From Candidatus Hydrogenedentota bacterium (GTDB taxonomy: Bacteria > Hydrogenedentota > Hydrogenedentia > Hydrogenedentales > SLHB01), in contig DAOLNV010000129.1 in assembly GCA_035416745.1 (NCBI GenBank), forward strand, positions 1-11,371: DNA of 11,371 nt. Reading direction: 5' to 3'. The translations under genes and the position numbers were made by a program. Shown here in pieces: positions 1-7,827 of the stretch (the first letter of the stretch is position 1; each line of letters opens with the position of its first letter). The notes beneath the pieces were generated by a model, which saw only the letters and a program-made list of their open reading frames with translations, was not told the origin of the DNA and did not search any database.

Positions 1-148
1 GCAATATGGTCTTTGTGGCCAGAGGGAGGACGAAGAGAAGCCCTGGCTTCTTCAGAGATCAGTATATTTTCATCCCGTAGGAAGGTTGGCTATCATAGTT
101 CTCCTTGGTCAGGGGCAGGGCAGTTGACGCGAAAAGGAGCAGGGGAAA

Positions 149-3100
149 ATGCGCAATGTCTTCACGCAGAGAACCAAATACCCGCACGGGACGAAGAAAT
201 CATCCAACCAACCGGCTCGAGCCCCTGTTGCCCTGGCGCTGCCATCGATCTTCGCGGGCCTCGCAGCGCTGTTCGTCGTCTGTCCGCCCCCTGCTGACTG
301 CTTGGAGATACCCCTTCTTTGGACCACCAATGTCCACGCTTACACGGAAAGCGGCCCGACCGTGGCGGACGTGGATGGTGACGGCTTGGCCGAGACCATC
401 GTAGCGAGCCAGGAGGAAATCATTGTGCTCAAGGGGACCGGGGAAATTGTATGGCGTTGGCGAACCCGTGGCCGGTATATGACCTATCCATCGATTCTGC
501 AGCGGTCTGGGGAACCGACGCTTATCTTCGCCTGCGATATGGGCGGCATGTTGACCTGCCTTACCGGTTCAGGAGAAGTCGAATGGCAGTTGGACCTGAA
601 AGCCCCATCATGTTGGTCCGCACCCGCTCTTGGCGACCTCGATGGCGACGGTGCTGTAGAAGTGGTTCAGACTGACGAAATGGGTGCGGTCCGATCTTTC
701 GATGCCGAGAGCGGAGATGTGAAATGGGAGGCCAGCATAGCCAACGCGCCCGCCAGCCCTGCTCTGGGCGACGTGAACAACGACGGCAAGCTTGAGGTGG
801 CCCTCACTACGACCATGGGGACGGTCTTCCTGCTCGCATCCCAGGGCGGGATACTCTGGAAACGGGAGATCGGCGGCACTTCGGAAACTTGGGGCACCTG
901 CGCCCCGGTGATGTTTTCCTCGTCATCCGGGGCTGGCCGGATCGTGTCTGCGTCAAGCGAGGGTCGAGTTTTCTGTTTCGACGCGGATGGAACGACAGCG
1001 TGGGAACAGCCGGTGCGCGGCGCGGTGGCCCCGACCATCTCGGCGGGCGATTTCGACCTTGATGGCCGTCCAGATATCTTCTTGATTACCCAACTGGGTG
1101 TGATCCACCGATTTGACGAGGATGGCGCTGTGCTCTGGAACATCGACATGCAGGGACGGTCGCTGGCGGCGGGCGCCATCATCGATTTGGACCATGACGG
1201 CCGTCTCGAGTATGCCTTGAGCACCCAGGACGGCCACCTAATGGTCCTCAACAGCGATGGCAGGACCGTGTTCGACCATCAGTTCGAGAACAGGACCATC
1301 AATGTCACGCCAGCCTTCGGGGATGTCACAAAGGACTCGCCCGGGCTGGAAATGCTGATCACCGGCGGTGAATCCGGCCGCGTGTTCTGTTTTGGCGCCA
1401 AGGCCCCGGTAGACACCCTGGCCCAGTGGACCGCATATCGCGGCAACGAACACAAGACCGGCGCCTGGTTCGGCCTGGCCGGCGAGACAGCCTTGCGCAT
1501 GTCGCCTGAGCATTTGGCGCCGGACCAAGTACTTTCGGGAGAAAGCGTTCGCTTCCAGGTGGTCAATCCCGCCCCGGGCGACGAACCTATCAAGGCTTCG
1601 GCGACATGCGTTCGTCCGGACGGGGCACGGATCGAGGCCGTCACCAAAGTTCTCGGAAAACACGGCGTATTGGACCTTCCCGTCGAGGTACTCGTGACCG
1701 GAACGTACCGCTTCGCTTGGACCCTGACGGATGGCGCCGGACGCCCGTTGTTCTCCGGCAACCGTGACGTGGTGCTCGACCCATTCCAGAACGATCGTGC
1801 GATGGGCAAGCGCGCGCTGGCGGCGTTGCGCGACGCGGCCAAGGCAGCCGAAAACACTCTGCCCTTGTCGGCCGAGGCCTTGCGGCGGGAAGCCGACGGG
1901 CTTGAGCGTGAAATAGGCGTGGCTGTTACCGCACAGGAGACGGTCCCGGGAGGTGGCGCAGACGCGGGACAAGTGGCGCTACAGAAGACGTCCACCCTGG
2001 TTGCCAGGGCGAAACAGGGTTTGGGCTTGAGTACCGCGGTGCAACGCGCTGTTGACCTGGGGCCGGGCACGAGCACGCTCGTTTCTGAAGGGGATTTGTG
2101 GGAAAGCCGGGCCAGAGAAGATGAACTGCCCACCCTTGTTTCCAACCCCGTACAACTTCGGCGAAGGATGGTCCAAGGGGAACACGAGCCCATCTCGCTG
2201 GACGTCCTCAATATTCTAGATCGCCCCGTACAGGCCCGGGTGGTGATAGACACCCCGGCGGATGGGCCCGTGGTCACGCCGTACCGGTCGATGCAGTTGC
2301 TGACATCGGTAGCCGAGCCCATATGGGATCCCCTCCTCGCCCTTGACGAGTCCGCGGTTGTGACCATACCCTCTCTCAAGTCGGGGGAGCTCTGGCTGGA
2401 TATCGACGGTGCGAACGCCGCCCCCGGTGAATACAAGGTCACTGTAAAGATCCTGGCGTTGAATGGCGCGGACGTGGTTGACGGACCCAAGAACCCGCGA
2501 ACCATCCTGCCCCCGGTCGCGACGGTTGAGATCTCCCTCAACGTGCTGCCTTTCGAGATGGCGCCCAGCGGCGTGTTCCGGCTGTGCACATGGCCAGCGC
2601 TCGACGCAACGAACGTGTCCGACCTTCTGGCGCACGGCAATAACGTGTTTATCGGCCCGAACGCGGAGTCTCAATACGACGCTGCAGGTACGCTGACCGG
2701 TTTCGACTACACGAAGCTGGACGCCTTCGCCAACCAATTCAGCGGGCATGATGTCGTTTTGATGCTTAACGGGATTCCCTCCTTTCGCGGCCAGCCGGGC
2801 AGCACCGAGTTCACGCGAGACATGAAAGCCTATCTCGATGACCTCGTGCCTCACATGGCTGCGCTCGGATTCGATACCGACCATTTTGCCCTCTACCCTA
2901 TCGACGAGCCCGGCGGCCAGGGCTGGGGCGCAGTGAACCGCGTCGTCGAGTTTGGAAAGGCTGTCCGCGCCGCCAACCCCAAAGTCATGGTTTACGTCGA
3001 TGGCGGCGGCGAACTACCCATGTTCCAGGCCATGGCAGACTATATCGACATCTGGTGTCCGGGCATCGGTATGTTGGCGGACGAGTCTCCAGAAATGGAG

Positions 3101-3634
3101 ATCATGCGCACTCACGGCAAGTTATTGTGGTCTTATGACTGCGGGTATTCGTATGCTCGGCCCATCGGCTCTTGTCTCAAAGGCGTCAACATCGTCGCGC
3201 AGTACCGCACTTCTGCCCTATTCGCATTCCGACATGGCGGTACCGGGATCGGATACTGGTGCTACAATTCGGGCGACGATCCCTGGGGGCGGGTCCAACT
3301 CAACTACCCGTTGGTATACCCCGGCCTTACCAGACCTGTGGTGAGCCGCCGATGGGAAGCCGTGCGTGAAGGCATTGAAGATTACCGTATTCTCGCCGTA
3401 CTGCGAAAGCGGCTTACGGAGACCGATGGGACGTCCATCACCCCCACGGCCCGTTCTCAAATCACGCACCTCATTGAGGTGTCGTTGCCGGAGATGCTCG
3501 ATCAGAGTTTTGGCGAGGTCAAGATGGGCCTCGCCCGGACTTCCATCGACGCCACCAACAATGACGCGGCCATGCGGGCGCTTCGGAGTGAAATGTTGGG
3601 TTGTGTTGAAGCGCTGACGGCTTGTGCTTCCTGA
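149..3634 (+). CDS. Large exported FG-GAP/beta-propeller protein with C-terminal DUF4091-like glycosidase domain
   Basis: This encodes 1161 aa. The ATG at 149 is preceded by AAGGAG at 134-139, nine bases upstream. A basic N-terminus and a hydrophobic stretch at residues 26-47 look like a Sec signal, with cleavage probably near residue 51. Residues 60-420 carry repeated FG-GAP/VCBS-type calcium motifs (DVDGDG at 74-79, DLDGDG at 163-168, DVNNDG at 208-213, DFDLDG at 301-306, DLDHDG at 346-351) interleaved with PQQ-like strands such as GEIVWRW, giving a probable beta-propeller. Residues 545-635 are helical and Ala/Glu-rich. Residues 660-800 look like beta-sandwich. Residues 805-1090 resemble a DUF4091 TIM barrel: YPIDEP at 917-922 holds a candidate catalytic acid (E920), and RRWEAVREGIEDYRIL at 1067-1082 is the family's closing motif. 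The likely role is an extracellular or periplasmic carbohydrate-active or cell-surface protein; the substrate is unknown. It converges on the GH127 gene downstream. The coding call is firm and the enzymatic role is inference. Confidence 0.88.
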   Translation: MRNVFTQRTKYPHGTKKSSNQPARAPVALALPSIFAGLAALFVVCPPPADCLEIPLLWTTNVHAYTESGPTVADVDGDGLAETIVASQEEIIVLKGTGEIVWRWRTRGRYMTYPSILQRSGEPTLIFACDMGGMLTCLTGSGEVEWQLDLKAPSCWSAPALGDLDGDGAVEVVQTDEMGAVRSFDAESGDVKWEASIANAPASPALGDVNNDGKLEVALTTTMGTVFLLASQGGILWKREIGGTSETWGTCAPVMFSSSSGAGRIVSASSEGRVFCFDADGTTAWEQPVRGAVAPTISAGDFDLDGRPDIFLITQLGVIHRFDEDGAVLWNIDMQGRSLAAGAIIDLDHDGRLEYALSTQDGHLMVLNSDGRTVFDHQFENRTINVTPAFGDVTKDSPGLEMLITGGESGRVFCFGAKAPVDTLAQWTAYRGNEHKTGAWFGLAGETALRMSPEHLAPDQVLSGESVRFQVVNPAPGDEPIKASATCVRPDGARIEAVTKVLGKHGVLDLPVEVLVTGTYRFAWTLTDGAGRPLFSGNRDVVLDPFQNDRAMGKRALAALRDAAKAAENTLPLSAEALRREADGLEREIGVAVTAQETVPGGGADAGQVALQKTSTLVARAKQGLGLSTAVQRAVDLGPGTSTLVSEGDLWESRAREDELPTLVSNPVQLRRRMVQGEHEPISLDVLNILDRPVQARVVIDTPADGPVVTPYRSMQLLTSVAEPIWDPLLALDESAVVTIPSLKSGELWLDIDGANAAPGEYKVTVKILALNGADVVDGPKNPRTILPPVATVEISLNVLPFEMAPSGVFRLCTWPALDATNVSDLLAHGNNVFIGPNAESQYDAAGTLTGFDYTKLDAFANQFSGHDVVLMLNGIPSFRGQPGSTEFTRDMKAYLDDLVPHMAALGFDTDHFALYPIDEPGGQGWGAVNRVVEFGKAVRAANPKVMVYVDGGGELPMFQAMADYIDIWCPGIGMLADESPEMEIMRTHGKLLWSYDCGYSYARPIGSCLKGVNIVAQYRTSALFAFRHGGTGIGYWCYNSGDDPWGRVQLNYPLVYPGLTRPVVSRRWEAVREGIEDYRILAVLRKRLTETDGTSITPTARSQITHLIEVSLPEMLDQSFGEVKMGLARTSIDATNNDAAMRALRSEMLGCVEALTACAS

Positions 3635-3772
3635 AAACTCATCCTTCCCGGCCATCTCGTGCATTGGGTGGCGCCGCACGGTGAGGAAGCGTCGATTCTT
3701 GCGTTCCGTGTGCGGCAATTGTCAGAAGGGTCAAAGAACTCGAATCACCGGATAGCACGACGATTGCGGAAA

Positions 3773-3963
3773 CTCACACAGAGGCACAAAGGACACGGGA
3801 GAAATGGTGCCCGTGCCGAAGCGAAATCTACTCAACGTCTCCGTTTATGATGCGGGAAATGCCGTCCCTCATCAAAGCCTCGCCGCGCAATCCACAATGA
3901 TGCTTCCTATCTCATTCTGTTTCGGAGGATTCGATCTTCGTGTTCTCCGTGTCTCTGTGTGAG
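3773..3963. repeat. MITE-like element with imperfect inverted ends (CTCACACAGAG type)
   Basis: The left arm (3773-3803) starts CTCACACAGAGGCACAAAGG. The reverse complement of the right arm (3933-3963) starts CTCACACAGAGACACGGAGA. The outer 11 bases match exactly and the rest is an imperfect CACAGAG/ACAC-rich run, so the ends are inverted around about 130 bp of unique, non-coding sequence. From memory, CACAGAGACACGGAGA-type strings recur between genes in many environmental bacterial genomes. I infer a small non-autonomous repeat or intergenic repeat family. I see no clear target-site duplication. Confidence 0.5.
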
Positions 3964-4091
3964 CGCATTCTTGCCGATACGTACGCGCTCACAGACGTTC
4001 TCTCTGCACGCGGGGCGGCTTGCGTGCACGTCCTTTAGTATTGCCTAACGAATAGGCATAAAGGGAGAAGAGTATTTTCATGTCCTACTAC

Positions 4092-4132
4092 TTGCCACCT
4101 CGGGCGCGTATTTTGACTATACGGGGTGGCAA
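4092..4132. other. Compound hairpin (two-tier stem)
   Basis: The outer stem is TTGCCACC (4092-4099) pairing with GGTGGCAA (4125-4132), 8 of 8. An inner stem is CGTAT (4107-4111) pairing with ATACG (4119-4123) around a 7-base loop. It lies about 110 bases past the GH127 stop on that gene's strand. No T-run follows it in either direction (A-run after it on plus), so it is not a classical intrinsic terminator. It could protect the 3' end of the GH127 transcript or be a repeat. Confidence 0.35.
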
Positions 4133-4175
4133 AAAGCGTCATAACGAGACCAATCCGGCCGAGGAGACCGTGACG

Positions 4176-4203
4176 TAATCCCTTGTCTGGCAATAAGGAC
4201 GAG
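4176..4203. repeat. Dispersed 28-base hairpin-forming repeat, copy 1
   Basis: The core CCTTGTCTGGCAATAAGG matches a second copy at 8378-8405 at 23 of 28 positions. The differing positions are mostly transitions. Copy 2 can fold (TCCTTG with CAAGGA) more fully than this one. Both copies lie in gene-poor spacers next to mobile debris or repeats. The function is unknown. Confidence 0.45.
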
Positions 4204-4242
4204 GGAACTGCAACATGGCGGACCCGGTCCTTTCCCTGTAGT

Positions 4243-6054
4243 TTACGGCACGCACAACTCATCGGGGACGGTGACTTCAGGCCTTGCGGTAAGAAAGTAC
4301 GTCGCTTCGCCAGTCGGATCGGGAAACTCCGTCAACAACAGGCACAGATCAGGCGGGGCCGCGGGGTCTGAGTTCGGTCCCCAGGCGCGGACGCGGCATG
4401 CAATGCCGTTCGGGCGAATGGTGCTGTCGGCAACGGGTTCGGCAAGCGACGCTGGCTCGAGCTTAAGCTGCCTCAGATCCATATTCTCAAGACCTGGATT
4501 ACGGACGCGGCTCAGGCAGAAAACTACGGGGCCTCGCATGACGGCCACCTTGCCAGCCTGCAGTTTGCGGCCCTGAACCATCCGCCACGTCATGGGCATA
4601 TTCAGTTCCACGCTGTCGCCGGCGTCCCAGCGACGTTGAATCGTGCAGCACGTGCCGCGGAGAATGGATTCAGCCAGAGGCTTGCCATTGACGGAGACGG
4701 TTGCCGACGCGCACCAACGCGGAATGCGTAGTCTTAACGGCAGGTCGGCCGCGCGCGACGGGTCAACCCGGATGACGACTTTGCCCGAGTTGGGAAAGTC
4801 CGTTTCCTGCCGCACCTGCACGTACAGATCGTCGGCAAGCGATATGTTCGCGCTCGACGGGGCGTAGAGATTCACCAGCACGCCGCCATCGGCAGAGCGG
4901 TAGTAGACCATTTCAGGGAGTTCCGCCACGATCCGCCGCCAATTATTGGGGCAACAATACGTATCCTGGTCAAAATACTTGCGCGGGCCGTCGATCGCAG
5001 TGTAGTAGCGCAAGAGACGTCCGTCGGGCGATTGGGCGGCGAAGAGCGCGTTGTAAATCGTGCGCTCCATGATCTCGGCGCTGAGCGTTTCGTCCTGCAA
5101 CTGCAACAAATGGTGCGTCAAACGGACCAGATAGGCTGTCGCGCAAGCCTCACCTATGTCGCCCTGAGTCTCTTGATCATTGCGAAAACGTTCCGTCAGG
5201 CCGCACGTGCCAGTGATTGTCAAGCCGTCGTTTTGGGTCAGATAGTTGATGAGGCGGCGGCTTTGGCCGAGAAGCTTCTCGTCCGGCTGCTCTCGATACA
5301 AGTCCAACTGCGCCAGGCACCGATTCATGAATGTGTAGGCATGGCCTTCCCCACTGCTGTATTGGCCCGCGTTCACCAGATCGATCGGCAAATCCCAGCG
5401 TCGCAGCCCATCGCGTTCCAGGATGTAATCGCGGTATTGGGGGTTGCCGGCGGCCGCGCTCAGCAAGATGAAAGCTCGTTCGACGTCGATGGTGCATACC
5501 AATTTCGGATCCCGGGCCGCAACCGCGGTCTCGTAGTTCTTCACAACGTAGTCGGCCAGTCTTTGGGCGGCCTCAAGCGACGCCCGGTCGTGAAAACGCC
5601 GATAGTCGTCGACCAAGCCGTGGATAACGTAGGCAATCTCATGCTCGTCGAAAATGTCGCGAAGGCGAGAACCGGCCGGAAACGTGCCGATGTAGCCGTC
5701 GTCCAGTTGAGTGCTGAGGAGATCTTTGATCAAATGATCCTTCAGCTCAATGACCTTAGGCTCCCGTGTGTAATAGGCGAAATTCACCGTGGCGTCGAGC
5801 AGTTTGCCAAGCCCGATGTAAGCAAACAACCGACTTTGCTTCTCGTGAAATGGTTTGAGAAAGTCGTTGTCGATATTCAGGGCAAAGAGATTCTTATGGA
5901 CTGTGAGATCGATGCGCCGGCCCATTTCGCCGCCCAAACTGACCTGCGCGGGATCAATCGAAGCATACGGCCCTGCGTTTTTGGGCAAATCGGCAGCGAA
6001 CGTCATGGATGTTCCGGCGGCTGCCGCTAGAATGAGAACACGTAAGGTGCGCAC
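4243..6054 (-). CDS. GH127 family glycoside hydrolase (beta-L-arabinofuranosidase type), exported
   Basis: This encodes 603 aa and reads from a GTG at 6054-6052. A GAGG ribosome-binding site lies 10 bases before it (plus-strand 6065-6068). Residues 1-21 are a Sec signal (hydrophobic LRVLILAAAAG, cleavage near AFA-type TFA-AD). GH127 (old DUF1680) enzymes hydrolyse terminal beta-L-arabinofuranosyl residues. They use a Cys nucleophile held on zinc by one Glu and three Cys. Those residues are visible: the Glu of TERF (E288) fits the acid/base, GEACATA supplies E302 and C304, and YCCPNNWRR supplies C367 and C368. Other family marks are DDGYIGT at 118-124, the (alpha/alpha) barrel through about residue 385, then C-terminal beta-sandwiches with LRLRIPRWC and the VMRGPVVFCL motif. 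The length is typical. The predicted location is periplasmic or extracellular. Related GH families (GH146, other DUF1680 clades) cannot be excluded, so the exact substrate is inference. Confidence 0.92.
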   Translation of the reverse strand: MRTLRVLILAAAAGTSMTFAADLPKNAGPYASIDPAQVSLGGEMGRRIDLTVHKNLFALNIDNDFLKPFHEKQSRLFAYIGLGKLLDATVNFAYYTREPKVIELKDHLIKDLLSTQLDDGYIGTFPAGSRLRDIFDEHEIAYVIHGLVDDYRRFHDRASLEAAQRLADYVVKNYETAVAARDPKLVCTIDVERAFILLSAAAGNPQYRDYILERDGLRRWDLPIDLVNAGQYSSGEGHAYTFMNRCLAQLDLYREQPDEKLLGQSRRLINYLTQNDGLTITGTCGLTERFRNDQETQGDIGEACATAYLVRLTHHLLQLQDETLSAEIMERTIYNALFAAQSPDGRLLRYYTAIDGPRKYFDQDTYCCPNNWRRIVAELPEMVYYRSADGGVLVNLYAPSSANISLADDLYVQVRQETDFPNSGKVVIRVDPSRAADLPLRLRIPRWCASATVSVNGKPLAESILRGTCCTIQRRWDAGDSVELNMPMTWRMVQGRKLQAGKVAVMRGPVVFCLSRVRNPGLENMDLRQLKLEPASLAEPVADSTIRPNGIACRVRAWGPNSDPAAPPDLCLLLTEFPDPTGEATYFLTARPEVTVPDELCVP

Positions 6055-6508
6055 AGGGTGTTTTCCTCGATTTCAATGAAATTCATACCTGACGAATGCC
6101 AGATCCAAGATTTAGCACGCGGGTGCTCCTGATTGCCAGCTATCAGGACAGCTCTGCTGCGGGAATCTGTGGAACATTGCTGCCTCTTCCCGCACGTCTT
6201 TATTGGAATGGCCAAGGCTTGATCTCACACTTCAAAGTTATACCAGAACACGAATCAGGCCACCCATCGCCGGAGAACATTGAGGAGGCAAAGGGTTCCG
6301 AGTTCGGCTCTTTGCGTACGATATCAACTCGTTTCGATTGGTGCAACGAAGTGGAGGCCGAGAGGCCGAAGCGAATTGGCATGGGCATGGAGAGGGCTCT
6401 ATCTTTCCCGGAAACTCGTTCGGCCCGATTTATCCGGTGCGCCGGGTGGAATCTCATGGTGAGGATATACCAGAGCCGAGGCTGGTGGTCCAAGAATCGC
6501 GTGGCGTC
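6055..6508. other. Spacer upstream of the GH127 gene with no recognisable gene
   Basis: This 454-bp stretch lies between the GH127 start (reading left) and a recombinase scrap. It must hold the GH127 promoter, but I see no strong -35/-10 pair. Several short open frames exist on both strands. None shows a family motif or a good ribosome-binding site. Confidence 0.5.
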
Positions 6509-6607
6509 TTGCTGCACCTTCTTCAGGCCAATACACCTTTGGTAGCGACTCGTGACTTTCTTGGACATACAGACATCAAACCGGCGGTGAGATATACGGG
6601 CTATTGA
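6509..6607 (+). pseudogene. Tyrosine recombinase, C-terminal scrap
   Basis: About 32 residues up to the TGA at 6605-6607 match the C-terminus of phage/Xer-type tyrosine recombinases. LLQANTPLVATRDFLGHTDI is the usual box ending in LGH plus a polar residue, and it is followed by KPAVRYTGY, where the nucleophilic Tyr would be. The conserved H of LGHTDI is present. The RHTFA box that should directly precede it and the whole N-terminal and core domains are missing: sequence upstream in this frame is unrelated. This is a relic, not an enzyme. Its final 20 bases recur at 7991-8010 with one mismatch. Confidence 0.7.
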
Positions 6608-6711
6608 CACACAAAACACCCTTCTCTAGAGTTGCGTCATGCGCGTCTCTCATATGCAGGTGAAAAAAGGGGATGCGTCTTCGCGTGTCCTGGTTCTGGA
6701 GGGATGCAAAA

Positions 6712-7554
6712 ATGCGTGACTTCCTCGGCCGTCCTTGCTGGATACTTGTCTTGTTCACACTGCTTATCGCCGCCATGGTGCTCGGTTGTCCGTTGGCCGA
6801 TGACGATGATGGCCAAGGCAGCGGCCATGAGGAGACCATTATGCTCCCGGGTGACGTGCCGCTGGTAATGGTGTGGATCCCGGCGGGGACCTTCATGATG
6901 GGTCGCTACTCGGGCGAGCAGGACAGTGACTCGACTGAAGACCCACAGCATCATGTCACGCTGAGCCAGGGGTTCTGGATGGGGAAATACGAGCTGACCA
7001 AAGCCCAGTGGACTGCAGTAATGGGCACGGAGCCATGGTCAGGGCACGACAATGTGCTGGATGACCCGGCCAGCCCGGCGGTGTATGTGAGCTGGGATGA
7101 CGCGCAGGCGTTTATCACCGCGCTGAACAGCTACACCGGCAGGACATTCCGGCTGCCGACGGAGGCGGAATGGGAGTATGCGTGCCGGGCCGGGACGACA
7201 ACACGGTTTTATTGGGGCGACGACCCAAGTTACCCCATGGGTGACGATTACTGTTGGTGGACCTACAATGCTTGGGATGTTGGCGAAGAATATGCGCATG
7301 GAGTTGGTCAGAAACTGCCGAACGCATTTGACTTGTATGACATGAGCGGGAACGTTTGAGAGTGGTGTCAGGACTGGTATGGTGCCTATACAGGCGGGAG
7401 CGTGACCGACCCAACAGGCCCTTCATCTGGCTCGTACCGCGTCCTACGGGGCGCTAGCTGGAGCAGCGGCGGCAGCATCTGTCGGTCAGCGGGCCGCGGC
7501 GGCGGCGACCCGTCGTTCTCGATCAGCGACATCGGGTTCCGCCTCTCCAGGTAG
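6712..7554 (+). pseudogene. SUMF1/FGE-fold (C-type-lectin-like) lipoprotein, broken by one in-frame TGA; likely DGR target
   Basis: Start ATG 6712 has GGAGGG eight bases upstream. The reading frame runs 215 codons, meets TGA at 7357-7359, then continues 64 codons to TAG at 7552-7554. Residues 1-26 are a lipoprotein signal ending in VLGC (C26). The rest is a typical SUMF1 domain: IPAGTFMMG (57-64 region), VSWDDAQAF (127-135), RLPTEAEWEYACRAG (147-161), DMSGNV-stop-EWCQDWYG, YRVLRGASW, and the closing IGFRLSR. Family members read SGNVWEW, so the stop replaces a conserved Trp by a single TGG-to-TGA change. TGA ends the two intact plus-strand genes here, so recoding is unlikely. The first of the two FGE active-site Cys positions (SYMC in human FGE) is Ser; only the second is kept (SIC). 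It is therefore not a sulfatase-activating enzyme but a binding or display protein. Whether the first 215 residues are made is unknown. Confidence 0.88.
7459..7545 (+). other. Probable variable region (VR) of a diversity-generating retroelement target
   Basis: After the TW-type Trp at 7459 the codons are AGC AGC GGC GGC AGC ATC, then the fixed CRSA, then GGC CGC GGC GGC GGC GAC, fixed PS, then TTC TCG ATC AGC GAC and fixed IGFRL. This aligns without gaps to the Asn-rich pattern of SUMF1-type DGR templates that I know (W-NNNARN-CRSA-NRNRND-PS-NRNNN-IGFRL). Nearly every changed Asn position here is an NNC codon, as expected when adenines of AAC are randomised (AAC to AGC, GGC, ATC, TTC, GAC). 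No template repeat or reverse transcriptase is in the window. The assignment is inference from this pattern. Confidence 0.55.
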
Positions 7555-7564
7555 TTACTGCTTG

Positions 7565-7615
7565 GCGGTTTTGCGGCATTACCGCTTGGAAGGCATTTCC
7601 GGAGGTAAAGCGGAA
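7565..7615 (+). other. Small hairpins just after the SUMF1 gene
   Basis: Ten bases after the TAG, GCGGT (7565-7569) pairs with ACCGC (7581-7585), with an alternative GCGG (7573-7576)/CCGC (7582-7585). A second stem pairs TTCCG (7597-7601) with CGGAA (7611-7615). DGR target genes commonly have a hairpin just past the VR that promotes retrohoming. These stems are short, so that role is only a possibility. There is no T-run, so they do not look like a terminator. Confidence 0.25.
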
Positions 7616-7650
7616 GGGCTGAAGGGCCAGATAGCGCGATAGCGTAAGAA

Positions 7651-7827
7651 GGTACGCGCCTGGCCAAGGCCACGTGCGGAACCATCCGTCTGAAATCCCT
7701 GGAGATCGGTGCGCACATCAAAGTATCCGTGCGTCGAATCCTCGTTCACCTTGCCGGCACCTGTCCCTACCAGGACATCTTTCACCAGGCCGCACACAAC
7801 CTCCAACGCTGTCCCCTGCGCTGCTGA
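7651..7827 (+). pseudogene. IS1380-family transposase, C-terminal scrap
   Basis: The frame entering from a TAA at 7645-7647 reads GTRLAKATCGTIRLKSLEIG, then AHIKVSVRRILVHLAGTCPY and QDIFHQAAHNL, ending in TGA at 7825-7827. This is the well-conserved C-terminal tail of IS1380-type DDE transposases (RLKLLKIGA, VSVRR and CPYQ-type strings). The roughly 400 residues with the DDE catalytic core are absent; sequence to the left of about 7650 is unrelated. Only the 3' end of an insertion sequence remains. It lies about 100 bp after the broken SUMF1 gene on the same strand. No matching left end was found in the window. Confidence 0.75.

Larger units (their letters stand above)
3635..4242. other. Non-coding spacer between convergent genes, rich in repeats and hairpins
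   Basis: This 608-bp gap separates the stops of the FG-GAP gene and the GH127 gene. I find no convincing gene in it; the short open frames lack family features and good ribosome-binding sites. It holds the inverted-ended element at 3773-3963, a small hairpin (TGCCT at 4042-4046 with AGGCA at 4054-4058), a compound hairpin at 4092-4132 and a dispersed 28-base repeat at 4176-4203. No canonical hairpin plus T-run terminator is visible for either gene. Confidence 0.7.

Noticed and set aside
1..148. AGAAGC-CCTG-GCTTCT hairpin near the left edge as a terminator
   Set aside because: It has a six-pair stem but no T-run, and no upstream gene is visible to be terminated.
1279..2640. A 453-codon minus-strand open frame
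   Set aside because: It lies entirely antisense to the FG-GAP/DUF4091 gene, is rich in Arg/Ser from GC-rich codon mirroring, and has no domain signature.
5032..6030. A 332-codon plus-strand open frame
   Set aside because: It is antisense to the GH127 gene, whose reading frame carries complete active-site motifs. This frame has none.
7357..7359. Recoded TGA (Trp code or selenocysteine) in the SUMF1 gene
   Set aside because: The two intact plus-strand genes stop at TGA, the family residue is Trp rather than Cys, and there is no evident selenocysteine element after it.
6712..7554. Active formylglycine-generating enzyme
   Set aside because: The first of the two active-site cysteine positions is Ser, the gene carries a premature stop, and no sulfatase gene is adjacent.
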